DNA from: Wielerella bovis | Lineage (GTDB): Bacteria; Pseudomonadota; Gammaproteobacteria; Burkholderiales; Neisseriaceae | DNA length: 64,000 bases | Assembly (NCBI RefSeq): GCF_022354465.1 | Contig: NZ_CP092361.1 | Span: forward strand, 1,798,001 to 1,862,000 | Direction of reading: 5' to 3' | Shown here: positions 7,725 to 17,079 of the stretch, in pieces | Numbering within the stretch: position 1 is the stretch's first letter | How the letters are laid out: the number at the start of each line of letters is the position of its first letter | Translations under genes and position numbers: made by a program | The notes under the pieces: generated by a model | The model's input: the letters and a program-made list of their open reading frames with translations, nothing else | Database searches by the model: none | Told to the model about the DNA's origin: nothing

Positions 7725-7801
7725 TGGCACGCCCGACAGGAATCGAACCCGTAACCCCCGACTTAGAAGGTCGGTGCTCTATCCAGTTGAGCTACGGGCG
7801 C
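7725..7801 (-). tRNA. tRNA-Arg (TCT anticodon)
   Basis: Cloverleaf of 77 nt with anticodon loop CTTCTAA (TCT, reading AGA/AGG), T-loop TTCGATT and encoded CCA. The first acceptor pair is G-U. Middle gene of the Pro-Arg-His cluster. Confidence 0.93.
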
Positions 7802-7834
7802 ATATATCTGGCGTTTTAAATTGTGTTTCAAGAA

Positions 7835-7912
7835 TGGTCGGGGCGGTGGGATTCGAACTCACGACCCTCTGCTCCCAAAGCAGATGCGCTAACCGGGCTG
7901 CGCTACGCCCCG
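7835..7912 (-). tRNA. tRNA-Pro (TGG anticodon)
   Basis: Cloverleaf starting CGGGGCG and ending CGCCCCG-A-CCA. The anticodon loop is TTTGGGA (TGG) and the T-loop is TTCGAAT. First gene of the cluster, directly behind a strong promoter. Confidence 0.93.
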
Positions 7913-7931
7913 ACGTGCTTGAAAGATTTGA

Positions 7932-7960
7932 ATTATAGAGATTGAATGAAAATGGGTCAA
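7932..7960 (-). promoter_or_regulatory. Promoter of the tRNA Pro-Arg-His operon
   Basis: On the minus strand TTGACC (7960-7955) and TATAAT (7937-7932) are 17 bp apart, an almost perfect sigma-70 promoter. The -10 box ends 19 bp before the mature 5' end of tRNA-Pro. Confidence 0.85.
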
Positions 7961-8175
7961 GCACTATCTTGATTTATTATTATCTGCTTTTTTTATTTTA
8001 TTGAAGATACAAAGAAAGTTTTTTCAGGCAGCCTGAAAATATTCATCATAAATAAAATCCTGACAAAATTTTGCGGTTATCTTTGCATAGATTTTCTCTT
8101 TACTCCATTTTTTTGATATGATTTATTGCGATAATACACGCATTTATAGAACAATATTTATAAGGAGCGCACATT

Positions 8176-9018
8176 GTGAAACGGATTTTTCTCTTTTTAG
8201 CAACCAATATCGCGGTTTTACTGGTTATCAGTATTGTTACGAGTTTATTGGGATTAAACACCAGCAATGGCAGTATGGGCGGGATTTTGATTTCCGCTGC
8301 TGTGGTTGGTTTCTCAGGTTCTATTGTGTCATTGCTCATGTCTAAATCTATGGCAAAAGCATCAGTGGGCGCAGAAGTAATCACACAACCGCAAAATGAA
8401 ACAGAAGCATGGTTATTGCAAACTGTTGAAAATCAAGCCAAACAATGGGATTTAAAAACGCCTGAAGTAGCGGTTTATCATTCGCCAGAACCCAACGCAT
8501 TTGCTACGGGTGCAACCAAAAATAGTTCTTTAATTGCAGTTAGTACGGGCTTGATGAACAGCATGACACGCGATGAAGTGGAAGCGGTTTTGGCGCACGA
8601 AATGGCACATATTGGCAATGGCGATATGGTTACGCTGACCTTGATTCAAGGCGTTGTGAATACATTTGTGATATTTTTAGCGCGAGTTATTGCTGGTTTG
8701 GTATCACAAAACAGAAATGGTGAGAATAGTCAAGGTACTTATTTTTTGGTATCTATGGTTTTACAAGTCGTATTTGGTTTCTTGGCGAGTATTATTGTGA
8801 TGTGGTTCAGTCGCCAACGTGAATACCGTGCGGATGCGGGGGCAGCGCGTTTGGTCGGCGCACCGAAAATGATTGCGGCATTGCAGCGTTTAAAAGGCGA
8901 AAGCAGTCATCTGCCACAAAATATGACGGCGATGGGCATTGCCAGCGAAAACAAAGATTCTTTGTTGAGTACGCATCCGAGTTTGGATAATCGCATTGCG
9001 CGTTTGCAAATGATGTGA
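8176..9018 (+). CDS. htpX: Membrane zinc metalloprotease HtpX
   Basis: Inner-membrane protease that helps clear misfolded membrane proteins. 280 residues, starting at a GTG preceded by TAAGGAG at 8 bp. Two N-terminal membrane segments (residues about 7-25 and 35-55) precede the zinc motif HEMAH (in [14 protein letters not shown]). Two more membrane segments follow, and the second glutamate ligand is in [12 protein letters not shown]. Length and order fit HtpX of peptidase family M48. A perfect hairpin lies about 70 bp downstream. Confidence 0.96.
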   Translation: MKRIFLFLATNIAVLLVISIVTSLLGLNTSNGSMGGILISAAVVGFSGSIVSLLMSKSMAKASVGAEVITQPQNETEAWLLQTVENQAKQWDLKTPEVAVYHSPEPNAFATGATKNSSLIAVSTGLMNSMTRDEVEAVLAHEMAHIGNGDMVTLTLIQGVVNTFVIFLARVIAGLVSQNRNGENSQGTYFLVSMVLQVVFGFLASIIVMWFSRQREYRADAGAARLVGAPKMIAALQRLKGESSHLPQNMTAMGIASENKDSLLSTHPSLDNRIARLQMM

Positions 9019-9088
9019 TTTCGTGTTTTCAGGCTGCCTATTATGAGCTTGAATCATAATAAATTTATTTGAAATTCAAATTTTATTG

Positions 9089-9131
9089 GTCTCTACTTAA
9101 AAACAATTTATTTTTAAGTAGAGACTTTTTA
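9089..9131 (+). terminator. Terminator after htpX
   Basis: GTCTCTACTTAAAAA and TTTTTAAGTAGAGAC form a 15-bp perfect stem with a short loop, followed by TTTTTAATAG. It is not built from DUS. Confidence 0.85.
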
Positions 9132-9277
9132 ATAGAATAATTTGGTCAATATTCAGGCAGCCTGAAAAAATATTGGTTTGGTAAAAACGATATTTTGCGA
9201 CAAATCACGCATCATTTTGTCTCAAAATCCACGATAATACGCATTTTCGTCTCACAAAATAAACGAAGGACATTTCC

Positions 9278-11095
9278 ATGAAAAAATGGCTCTACACGCT
9301 GCTGGCGTGTTTTTCATTCGCAACTGTGGCACACGCTGCGGTCAATCCCGAAGATTTGTTGCCGCCAGAACAGGCGTTTGTGCCAACGGTAACGGTATCA
9401 GATACGGGCGTGGATGTGCAATTCAAAATTGCCGATGGCTATTATTTGTATCAAAGCCAAATCACGGCGGATACGCAGCCTGAAACCCATGTATTGGCGG
9501 CATCTGCCACATTCAGCGCGGGCGAACCCAAAGAAGATGAATTTTTTGGTAAACAAATCGTGTACCACCATGCGGCAAATGTGCAATGGGCGTATGCCAA
9601 TCCTGCATCCAAGCCATACACGTTAAATGTGCATTATCAAGGTTGTGCCGAAGTGGGCGTGTGTTATCCGCCTGTGGACACAACTTTTGAGATTACGGGC
9701 ACAGGTGTTTATCAAACCGAAGTGGCTGCCAATAATGCGAAAGATTTGTTTATAAAAAAGTCGCAAGGGAACGTTCGGGCGGATACGAACGCGCAGAATG
9801 TTCCCTCTTCGTCCGCAGCTGCTAATTCAGGCAGCCTGAAAACTTTATCGCGCGATGATTTTTGGACTAATTTGTTTTGGTTTTTCACGGGCGGCTTGGC
9901 ATTGAGTTTTACCGCGTGCATGTATCCTTTGTTGCCGATTGTATCCAGCATTATTGTTGGCGATAAATCGGATAGCAAAAAACGTGCGTTTGCCTTGTCG
10001 TTGGTGTATGTGCAAGGTTTGGCGGTAACGTACACATCGGTCGGTGTGTTGGCAGGTTTAACAGGCGCATTGCTGACAGTTTGGTTGCAACAAGCGTGGG
10101 TGGTTTTAACGGCAGCCGCGTTGATGGTGGTGCTGGCATTGTCCATGTTTGGGCTGTTTAATATTCAGTTGCCCAACGCCGTGCAATCGTATTTTCAAAA
10201 TCAAAGTAACAAATTATCAGGCGGCAAAATCGCCAGCGTATTTGTGATGGGCATGTTGTCTGCACTGATTGTTGGACCTTGCGTTGCACCACCCTTGGCA
10301 GCCGCTTTGGCGTATATCGGCAAAACAGGTGATGCGCTATTTGGTGGCACCATGTTGTACGCATTAGCCATTGGCACAGGTGTTCCATTGATTTTGATTG
10401 GCACATTTGGCGGACACATTTTGCCACGCGCAGGTAATTGGATGAACGGCATTAAATACGCGTTTGGCGTGATTTTGCTTGCCGTTGCCGTGTATTTGGC
10501 GACACCATTTCTGCCCTATGGCGTAACCGCTGCTTTGTACACCTTATTATTGATTGCGCCCGCCATTTATTGGCTCACACGCATCAGCAAACTTTCAGGC
10601 AGCCTGAAAACCATTTCGGGCATATTAGCGACCATTTTGTTATTGAGTGGCACATGGTTTGGCATACAAAGTTTCAACGGCGGCACAACAGCAATGCACG
10701 ATTTTTTGACCTTGCACAAACCGATGGAAGGCGCGGCGCACGGACAAAAATTCACCAGCGTTAGCGAATTACGCAACGCGATTCAGGCTGCCCATCAGCA
10801 AAATCCCAATCAACCCGTTTTATTGGATTTTTATGCCGATTGGTGCGTATCGTGCAAAGAAATGGAAGTCAAAACCTTTGGCGATGCGCGTGTTCAGGCT
10901 GCCGTACCGATGGCACGATTGATGCAAATTGACGTTACCCAAATGAGCGATGAACACAAAGCCCTGCTCAAAGAATACGGATTGTTTGGTCCCCCTGGAT
11001 TATTCGTTTTGAAAGCAGACGGCAGCCGCAGCGATGCCCTGCTGGGTTACGCGCCAGTTGATGAATTTATCGCGTGGTATAACGCACGCAAATAA
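9278..11095 (+). CDS. dsbD: Thiol:disulfide interchange protein DsbD
   Basis: Carries electrons from cytosolic thioredoxin across the inner membrane to periplasmic DsbC/DsbG-type proteins. 605 residues: a signal peptide; an N-terminal DsbD-alpha domain with the pair in GCAEVGVCYPP; a membrane domain with cysteines in TACMYPLLPI and VGPCVAPPLA; and a C-terminal thioredoxin domain with DWCVSCKEME. Two DUS sit in linkers and are translated as SGSLKTL and SGSLKTI, at the boundaries between domains. AACGAAGGACATTTCC before the ATG gives a fair ribosome-binding site. Confidence 0.96.
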   Translation: MKKWLYTLLACFSFATVAHAAVNPEDLLPPEQAFVPTVTVSDTGVDVQFKIADGYYLYQSQITADTQPETHVLAASATFSAGEPKEDEFFGKQIVYHHAANVQWAYANPASKPYTLNVHYQGCAEVGVCYPPVDTTFEITGTGVYQTEVAANNAKDLFIKKSQGNVRADTNAQNVPSSSAAANSGSLKTLSRDDFWTNLFWFFTGGLALSFTACMYPLLPIVSSIIVGDKSDSKKRAFALSLVYVQGLAVTYTSVGVLAGLTGALLTVWLQQAWVVLTAAALMVVLALSMFGLFNIQLPNAVQSYFQNQSNKLSGGKIASVFVMGMLSALIVGPCVAPPLAAALAYIGKTGDALFGGTMLYALAIGTGVPLILIGTFGGHILPRAGNWMNGIKYAFGVILLAVAVYLATPFLPYGVTAALYTLLLIAPAIYWLTRISKLSGSLKTISGILATILLLSGTWFGIQSFNGGTTAMHDFLTLHKPMEGAAHGQKFTSVSELRNAIQAAHQQNPNQPVLLDFYADWCVSCKEMEVKTFGDARVQAAVPMARLMQIDVTQMSDEHKALLKEYGLFGPPGLFVLKADGSRSDALLGYAPVDEFIAWYNARK

Positions 11096-11110
11096 AGGCA
11101 GCCTGAAAAC

Positions 11111-11202
11111 TTGTAGGTCAGATACTCTCTCTCAACAATTTTTAAACAAAAACAAATATTTGTTAAATATAAAAATGTTGAGTTCAAGAATCTGACCTAC
11201 AA
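11111..11202. repeat. Palindromic TTGTAGGTCAGAT element
   Basis: TTGTAGGTCAGATACT at the left is matched by the complement at the right (AGAATCTGACCTACAA), enclosing an AT-rich core. Related GTAGGTCGG-type palindromes occur at 16146, 19373, 24732, 29926, 32665 and 49346. No coding capacity. Confidence 0.65.
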
Positions 11203-11246
11203 TTTTGAGTGTTGCAAAGGTTTCAGGCTGCCTTTAATCGAATAGT

Positions 11247-12002
11247 TTAAATATCATCGTGCTTGATGCGCGACAAGAAACTTTTTGTTCGTTCATGTTT
11301 GGGGTGATTGAACAATTCATCGGGAGACCCTTGTTCTGCAATGACACCACCGTCCATCACAACCACAATATCCGCTACGTCCAGCGCAAATTTGATTTCA
11401 TGTGTTACCACCACCATGGTCCACCCTTCGGTTGCGAGTTGTTTCATGGTCAAGAGCACATCATTAACCAATTCTGGGTCAAGTGCGGAGGTGGGTTCAT
11501 CAAACAACATCAATTCAGGCTGCAATGCCAAAGCACGTGCAATACCAACACGCTGTTGTTGTCCACCCGAAAGTTGATGGGGGTACAAATCGGCTTTATC
11601 TGCTAACCCTACTTTTTCTAGCAATGCAAGTGCTTCTGTGCGTGCCACATCTTTGGATTTGCCTTGTACTTGAATGGGGGCTTCCATAATGTTTTCCAAC
11701 GCCGTTTTGTGTGGAAACAGATTGTATTGCTGAAACACCATGCCCGATTTGCGGCGCAATGCGAGAATGTCTTTTTTACTGGGTTTGTTGGCAAAATCCA
11801 CGCTGACAATCGGCTCGCGTTCAAAGCAAATGGTGCCTTGTTCAGGAATTTCCAGTGCGTTCAGGCAGCGCAAAAACGTGGTTTTGCCTGAACCTGATGG
11901 ACCTAAAATGACGACTACTTGCCCTTTATTGATATTTAAATCAATGCCACGCAAAATGACATTATGACCAAAAGTTTTGTGTATATTTTTAATTTGTATC
12001 AT
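11247..12002 (-). CDS. Amino-acid (cystine-type) ABC transporter ATP-binding protein
   Basis: ATPase of a polar amino-acid importer. 251 residues from the ATG at 12002 ([12 protein letters not shown]); a longer in-frame reading would begin within DUS sequence and is unlikely. Walker [11 protein letters not shown]-loop [11 protein letters not shown], signature LSGGQQQR, Walker [15 protein letters not shown] and the H-switch VVTHE are all present. It is the third gene of a unit of binding protein, permease and ATPase read leftward. A TcyC/GlnQ-type function follows from family and context. Confidence 0.9.
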   Translation of the reverse strand: MIQIKNIHKTFGHNVILRGIDLNINKGQVVVILGPSGSGKTTFLRCLNALEIPEQGTICFEREPIVSVDFANKPSKKDILALRRKSGMVFQQYNLFPHKTALENIMEAPIQVQGKSKDVARTEALALLEKVGLADKADLYPHQLSGGQQQRVGIARALALQPELMLFDEPTSALDPELVNDVLLTMKQLATEGWTMVVVTHEIKFALDVADIVVVMDGGVIAEQGSPDELFNHPKHERTKSFLSRIKHDDI

Positions 12003-12059
12003 GATTTTTCTTTCAAACCAGTTTTCAGGCTGCATTGAATAACATAGGCAGCCTGAAAA

Positions 12060-12776
12060 TTATTTCGCCACATGTCTATCAAAATGTTTTTCCAAACGCG
12101 CTTGTACCACAAATAATACCCAGCAGAAACACCAGTATACCAAGCCGACTTCAATGTACACAGGTAAAAAGTCATACGACATATTGGCATATTGTTGTGC
12201 TACACGGAACATTTCAGTTACGGTTACAAACGATGCCAATGATGTTTCTTTGAATAAGCCAATGAAACTATTGCTCAACGGTGGCACAGCAACGCGCAAG
12301 GCTTGTGGCGCGATGATACGGCGGAAAGTTTGCATATAGGTCATGCCGATGGAAAAACCTGCTTCCCATTGTCCTTTTGGGACGGACAAAATAGCGGCAC
12401 GGACGGTTTCGGAACCATATGCGCCAACATTCAGGGAAAAACCGATGATGGCGGCTGGAATCGGGTCAATAAAAATATTCATGGCGGGCAAACCGTAAAA
12501 CACAATCGCCAGTTGCACGACCATCGGCGTGCCACGAATAATGGAGATGTACACGCGTAAAATCGCCAGCACGATGCGATGAAATATGCCGCCTTTGGGC
12601 ATCACGCGCACAATGGCAACGGCGGTGGCAATCATCATGCCAATAATAAATGAGGCAATCGCAAGTGGCACGGAAACCATGAAACCAGATTTGACGATGG
12701 GTAAAAATGCGTCCATAACCAAAGTGGCGCGAGTATCGGTCATGAAAGGGAGGGAAGCAAGAAATTGGTGTAACAC
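12060..12776 (-). CDS. Amino-acid (cystine-type) ABC transporter permease
   Basis: 238 residues of the HisM/GlnP permease family with about five membrane segments. The EAA loop (EAGFSIGMTYMQTFRRIIAP) contacts the ATPase. The start is a GTG at 12776 preceded by AAGGAC at a suitable distance. A hairpin lies between it and the upstream binding-protein gene, so permease and ATPase are probably made in smaller amount than the binding protein. Confidence 0.9.
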   Translation of the reverse strand: MLHQFLASLPFMTDTRATLVMDAFLPIVKSGFMVSVPLAIASFIIGMMIATAVAIVRVMPKGGIFHRIVLAILRVYISIIRGTPMVVQLAIVFYGLPAMNIFIDPIPAAIIGFSLNVGAYGSETVRAAILSVPKGQWEAGFSIGMTYMQTFRRIIAPQALRVAVPPLSNSFIGLFKETSLASFVTVTEMFRVAQQYANMSYDFLPVYIEVGLVYWCFCWVLFVVQARLEKHFDRHVAK

Positions 12777-12846
12777 GAACTTGTCCTTAATTTGTGTGTT
12801 TCAGGCTGCCTGAAAACGGAATAAAGTGATTAATATAAAAATAAGC

Positions 12847-12880
12847 AAAGTGTTCAGGCTGCCTGAACCTGAACACTTTT
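12847..12880 (-). terminator. Hairpin between binding protein and permease genes
   Basis: AAAGTGTTCAGG and CCTGAACACTTT form a 12-bp perfect stem around a DUS-derived loop, right after the stop of the binding-protein gene. It could stabilise that message or reduce read-through into the permease. Confidence 0.65.
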
Positions 12881-12893
12881 ATCATTTAATCAA

Positions 12894-13757
12894 TTATTTA
12901 ACACTAACATCTTTACCGAAGAATTGTTCGCCCAATCTTTTCAGCGTACCGTCTTCATGCAATGCTTTGGTTGCTTCGGATAATTTTGCCAATGCTTCAT
13001 CATTGCCTTTATTGACAATCAAACCTGCTCCAACTTTTTGTTCTTCGGGCGCAGTCCAAACAATTTTCAAGCCAGAATCGGGATTTTTCTTCAAATAATC
13101 CAAGAAAGACAACTCATCGTTTAATGTCAGTTCAGCACGTTTTTGTTGCACCAAAGTTAGGGCTTGTGCCATACCATCAACAGGGACGATTTCAGCTTGT
13201 GCTTCACGCGCCATTTCGCCATAGTTGCTGCTCAATGTTTGCGCAGCCTTAATACCTTTAATGTCTGCTAGTGATTTGAAACGGTCATCATCTGCACGCG
13301 CCATCATCGCTGCGCCACTCCAAGTATAAGGTTCAGCTTTGTCAAAAGTGGCTTGACGTTCTGGTGAGGTTAAAGCAACTTGGTTGGCAACCATATCAAA
13401 ACGACCTGCTTTCAAACCTGCCATCATGCCGTCCCATTGCGTTTCTTTAAATTCTACTTGCACGCCTAATTTTTCTGCTACGGCACGCGTAACTTCTACG
13501 TCATAACCCGTTAATTTGCCACTTGCATCATGATAAGTAAACGGCGCATAAGTACCTTCTGTACCAACAGTAATCACGCCTTTGCTGTTGATGCGGTCAA
13601 TCAGGCTACCTGCTACATTGGCTTGTGTGGGTGCCGTATTGTTTGTTGCCGAAGCAGCTGATGCAGAATCTGTTGATTGTGTAGGCGCAGAATTTTGCTG
13701 ACCACCACAAGCGGCTAATAAAACCAGAGTAGCAGCGGAGAATAAAGTTTTTTTCAT
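12894..13757 (-). CDS. Amino-acid (cystine-type) ABC transporter substrate-binding lipoprotein
   Basis: 287 residues with a lipoprotein signal (lipobox LLAAC, Cys about residue 17), then a Ser/Thr/Ala-rich spacer (to about residue 50) and a family-3 solute-binding domain. Typical motifs are ITVGTEGTYAPFTYHD, LTGYDVEVTRAVAEKLG and FDMVANQVALT. The pattern resembles cystine-binding TcyA/FliY and the neisserial cystine/cysteine receptors; ligand is inferred. First gene of the transporter unit. The divergent ppk gene starts about 190 bp away. Confidence 0.9.
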   Translation of the reverse strand: MKKTLFSAATLVLLAACGGQQNSAPTQSTDSASAASATNNTAPTQANVAGSLIDRINSKGVITVGTEGTYAPFTYHDASGKLTGYDVEVTRAVAEKLGVQVEFKETQWDGMMAGLKAGRFDMVANQVALTSPERQATFDKAEPYTWSGAAMMARADDDRFKSLADIKGIKAAQTLSSNYGEMAREAQAEIVPVDGMAQALTLVQQKRAELTLNDELSFLDYLKKNPDSGLKIVWTAPEEQKVGAGLIVNKGNDEALAKLSEATKALHEDGTLKRLGEQFFGKDVSVK

Positions 13758-13949
13758 GATACGTTTTCCTGTGAATGTTAATTTTTGATAATGCGCATTT
13801 TACTGGAAAATTCTATTTTTCCAAATAAAAAACAGTTATATACTTTATTATAAAAGGCAGCCTGAAAACGATTTTTTCGTGTTTCAGGCTGCCTTGATGA
13901 TGAAACACGCTATAATTCAACTATTTTACACACACTTCGGAGAATAAGA

Positions 13950-16007
13950 ATGCCTCAATCTAATCGCATTTTATGCCGAGAAACCAGTTTATTAGCGTTT
14001 AATCGGCGCGTATTAGAACAAGCACGAGATGAGCAAATTCCATTATTGGAGCGTTTGCGTTTTCTATGTATCGTCTCTTCTAATTTGGACGAATTTTTTG
14101 AAGTGCGCGTTGCCAATTTAAAACGCGAACAGCAAGAGTGTCCCAATTTTGTCTTTCCTTCGGGATTCACGCCCAGCGAAACGATGAAGCGCATTAATAT
14201 AGAAACAAAAAAACTGATTCAAGAACAATATCAAATATTTAATCAAATCTTGCTGCCTGAATTGGAAAAGCAAAATATTTGTTTCTATCGCCGTCGTGCA
14301 TGGACAAACGCACAACGTGAATGGATTGAAGATTATTTCAACCGTGAATTGTTACCAATTTTAACGCCGATTGGTTTGGACGCATCGCATCCGTTTCCGC
14401 GTGTCTTGAATAAATCTTTGAATTTTATTGTGGAATTAGACGGGAAAGATGCTTTTGGCCGCGCATCGGGAATGGCTGTTGTACAAGCACCGCGTATTTT
14501 GCCACGCGTGGTTAAATTGCCCGATGATTTGTGTGAAGGCAAAAATGGTTTTGTATTTTTATCGTCCATTTTGCATGAATATGTGTACAAATTATTCCGC
14601 GGTATGACGGTAAAGGGTTGCCATCAATTTCGCATCACGCGCGATAGTTCGCTGACGGTGGGCGAAGATGATATGAGCAATTTGCGCCAAGCGGTACAAG
14701 ATGAATTGCGCGACCGTGAATTTGGCGCAGCAGTGCGTTTGGAAGTGGCCGATAGTTGCCCTGATTACATTAGCGAATTATTGTTGAAGCATTTTTATTT
14801 GACACGCGATGAGTTTTATCAAGTGCAAGGCCCTGTAAACTTGGTACGCTTAATAGCGGTGCCTGATATGTTGGAACGCAATGATTTAAAATACAAACAA
14901 TACCCAGCGCAATATCCTAAAAATCTGCGTAAATCGCACTCTATATTAGATGAAATCGCGAAAAATGATATTTTATTGCATCATCCATATCAATCGTTTG
15001 AGCCGATTGTGAAGTTCATCAATGATGCGGCGCACGACCCTGATGTGGTTGCCATCAAAATGACAATTTACCGCACGGGCAGCAATTCTGCGTTGGCAAA
15101 AGCATTAATGGCAGCAGCATTGGCGGGTAAACAAGTTACCGTGGTGGTGGAATTGATGGCACGATTTGATGAAGCCAATAATGTGAACTGGGCGAGTAAG
15201 TTGGAAGAAGCTGGGGCGCACGTGGTTTATGGTGTATTTGGTTACAAAGTACATGCAAAAATGGCATTGGTTATTCGCCGCGAACAAGGCAGCCTGAAAA
15301 TGTATGCGCATTTGGGAACAGGAAATTATCATCAAGGTACATCACGAATTTATACCGATTTTGGTTTGCTGACCGCAGACGCTGAAATGACACGAGATGT
15401 GAATACTTTGTTCATGGAAATCACAGGTTTAGGGCAAGCCAATAAATTGAAAAAACTGTATCAAAGTCCATTTACTTTGCACAAAATGGTGATAGACAAA
15501 ATTGAGCAGGAAACCGAAAACGCCAAAGCGGGTAAACCTGCTAAAATTATGGCAAAAATGAACTCCTTGTTGGAACCGCAAGTGATTGAAGCTTTATATC
15601 GCGCGAGTGCAGCGGGGGTTCAGATTGATTTGATTGTACGCGGTATGTGTGCGCTGCGTCCGCAAGTGGCTGGTTTGTCGGATAATATTCGTGTGCGTTC
15701 TATTATTGGGCGATTGCTAGAACATTCGCGAGTCTATTATTTTTATAATGATGGCGCGGAAGATGTGTATATTTCCAGCGCGGATTGGATGAGACGTAAT
15801 TTTTTCAGTCGCATTGAAACTGCCACAACGATTGTGCAGCCTGAAATCAAGCAACGTGTGATTGACGAAGGTTTAACCTTAGCATTACAAGATAATGTGA
15901 AAGCATGGACAATGCATGGCGATGGCACCTATTCGCGTGTTGCAGCGCAAGAGGGCGAAGAAAAAATCTGTTTACAAGAAACATTATTAGCAAAATATGC
16001 ACGTTAA
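13950..16007 (+). CDS. ppk: Polyphosphate kinase 1
   Basis: Makes polyphosphate from ATP reversibly at the membrane. 685 residues, the usual PPK1 length. The N-domain begins NRILCRETSLLAFNRRVLEQA. The catalytic histidine lies in YKVHAKMALV, and the second phospholipase-D-like motif is in NYHQGTSRIYTDFG. Arginine-rich C-terminal motifs (RGMCALRP, WMRRNFFSRIE) complete the active-site tunnel. One DUS is translated as QGSLKMY. A TATAAT box at 13911-13916, about 34 bp before the start, probably belongs to its promoter, but no clear -35 is seen. Confidence 0.97.
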   Translation: MPQSNRILCRETSLLAFNRRVLEQARDEQIPLLERLRFLCIVSSNLDEFFEVRVANLKREQQECPNFVFPSGFTPSETMKRINIETKKLIQEQYQIFNQILLPELEKQNICFYRRRAWTNAQREWIEDYFNRELLPILTPIGLDASHPFPRVLNKSLNFIVELDGKDAFGRASGMAVVQAPRILPRVVKLPDDLCEGKNGFVFLSSILHEYVYKLFRGMTVKGCHQFRITRDSSLTVGEDDMSNLRQAVQDELRDREFGAAVRLEVADSCPDYISELLLKHFYLTRDEFYQVQGPVNLVRLIAVPDMLERNDLKYKQYPAQYPKNLRKSHSILDEIAKNDILLHHPYQSFEPIVKFINDAAHDPDVVAIKMTIYRTGSNSALAKALMAAALAGKQVTVVVELMARFDEANNVNWASKLEEAGAHVVYGVFGYKVHAKMALVIRREQGSLKMYAHLGTGNYHQGTSRIYTDFGLLTADAEMTRDVNTLFMEITGLGQANKLKKLYQSPFTLHKMVIDKIEQETENAKAGKPAKIMAKMNSLLEPQVIEALYRASAAGVQIDLIVRGMCALRPQVAGLSDNIRVRSIIGRLLEHSRVYYFYNDGAEDVYISSADWMRRNFFSRIETATTIVQPEIKQRVIDEGLTLALQDNVKAWTMHGDGTYSRVAAQEGEEKICLQETLLAKYAR

Positions 16008-16027
16008 ATTTTCAGGCTGCCTGAAAC

Positions 16028-16136
16028 TATAGTCGTAGAAATGAAAATGCAGTACAAGGCGACAACGCCCGCCGTGTACGAATAGTACATAAGGGCGTTG
16101 GCAACGCCGTACTGCTTTTTCAGTTCTGCGACTATA
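16028..16136. repeat. TATAGTCG-type Correia-like element, copy 1
   Basis: 109 bp with terminal inverted repeats TATAGTCGTAGAAATGAAAA and its near-match at the right. The core reads GTACAAGGCGACAACGCC...GGCGTTGGCAACGCCGTAC. The copy at 30419-30527 differs at only a few positions. The core resembles neisserial Correia elements (CAAGGCGA, GCAACGCCGTACTG). No coding capacity. Confidence 0.8.
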
Positions 16137-16145
16137 CATGATTTG

Positions 16146-16214
16146 TTGTAGGTCGGGCATTTATGCCCGACATAACGCTCTGTGATGATGTCGGGTATGA
16201 ATACCTGACCTATG
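16146..16214. repeat. GTAGGTCGGGCATTTATGCCCGAC palindromic repeat
   Basis: Two short palindromes (GTCGGGCATTTATGCCCGAC and TCGGGTATGAATACCTGA) in an overall inverted arrangement, starting TTGTAGG and ending CCTA. Same family as the element within 24701-24828. Confidence 0.6.
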
Positions 16215-16286
16215 GAAAATCATTTTTGCGTACTGAAAGGCAGCCTGAAAACCCAGTTTTAAAATTCCATCAACAAGGAAAAATCC

Positions 16287-16835
16287 ATGGATAGTTTAGA
16301 ATTACTCACCACACGCCGTTCCAGCAAAAATTTATTTGCGCCTGCGCCCGATGAATTGCAGCTAGACAGTATTTTACAAGCTGCCACCCAAGTCCCCGAC
16401 CATGGCGGATTAACGCCATGGCGATTTGTGGTTATCAATAGCGAAACAGGTTTGCAGCGTTTTCAGGCTGCCTTATGTGACACCGTAATCCACAATCAAA
16501 TGGGCGAAGAAGCGATGAAAAAAGCCGAACGTGTTGGCAAAATGGCACCGATGGTCATTGCCGTCATCGCATCGCCCAAAGCAGGCAAACCAGAATGGGA
16601 ACAAACATTGAGCGCAGGTTGCGCTGCTTACGCGATTCAGTTAGCCACCAACGCGCAAGGTTTTGATAATGTGTGGATTACAGGCATGTGGGTGCATTCG
16701 CCGATTTTGCGCGATGCATTTGCTTGCAGCGAATCAGAAAAAATTATTGGTTTGATGATGATTGGCACGAGCGAAAATCCTGCTCTTCATCAACCCAAAA
16801 ATACCGATGTCAATGAATTTACCCAATATTGGTAA
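16287..16835 (+). CDS. Nitroreductase family protein (YdjA-like)
   Basis: 182-residue FMN-dependent NAD(P)H oxidoreductase of the nitroreductase superfamily, short form like E. coli YdjA. The N-terminal TTRRSSKNL supplies FMN-phosphate contacts, and VPDHGGLTPWRFVVI is the characteristic family block. The C-terminal part carries GFDNVWITGMW and IIGLMMIGT. The natural substrate is not known for this group. One DUS inside encodes FQAAL. The ATG at 16287 follows AAGGAAAAATCC. Confidence 0.88.
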   Translation: MDSLELLTTRRSSKNLFAPAPDELQLDSILQAATQVPDHGGLTPWRFVVINSETGLQRFQAALCDTVIHNQMGEEAMKKAERVGKMAPMVIAVIASPKAGKPEWEQTLSAGCAAYAIQLATNAQGFDNVWITGMWVHSPILRDAFACSESEKIIGLMMIGTSENPALHQPKNTDVNEFTQYW

Positions 16836-16857
16836 ACAAATCAATTTTCAGGCTGCC

Positions 16858-17045
16858 TTACAGTACACGACAATTTTTTGAAATAAGCACAAATCTGTCC
16901 CCTCCCCCCGTCCTAAACGGGGGAGGGCTAGGGTGGGGGAAAATTAGTGGAACAAATTTATTTTGCTGAAACTCAACGAGCCACCCGCCAGCGTGGAAGG
17001 GAACAGATTTTAGATAAAATTAAAGATTTATGTTGTGTACCGTAA
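16858..17045. repeat. Composite repeat bounded by TTACAGTACACGACA, long copy
   Basis: Left end TTACAGTACACGACAA, right end TTGTGTACCGTAAGG. The interior carries CCCTCCCCCC...GGGGGAGGGCTAGGGTGGGG. It matches 2654-2780 but has an additional stretch of about 50 bases (near 16940-16995). Confidence 0.7.
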
Positions 17046-17079
17046 GGCAGCCTGAAAATAGCTTAAACAAGGAATTGCC

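Noticed and set aside
8098..8135. Promoter for htpX from TTGATA and GATAAT
   Set aside because: The two boxes are only 11 bp apart and no better -35 is present, so a standard promoter cannot be claimed.
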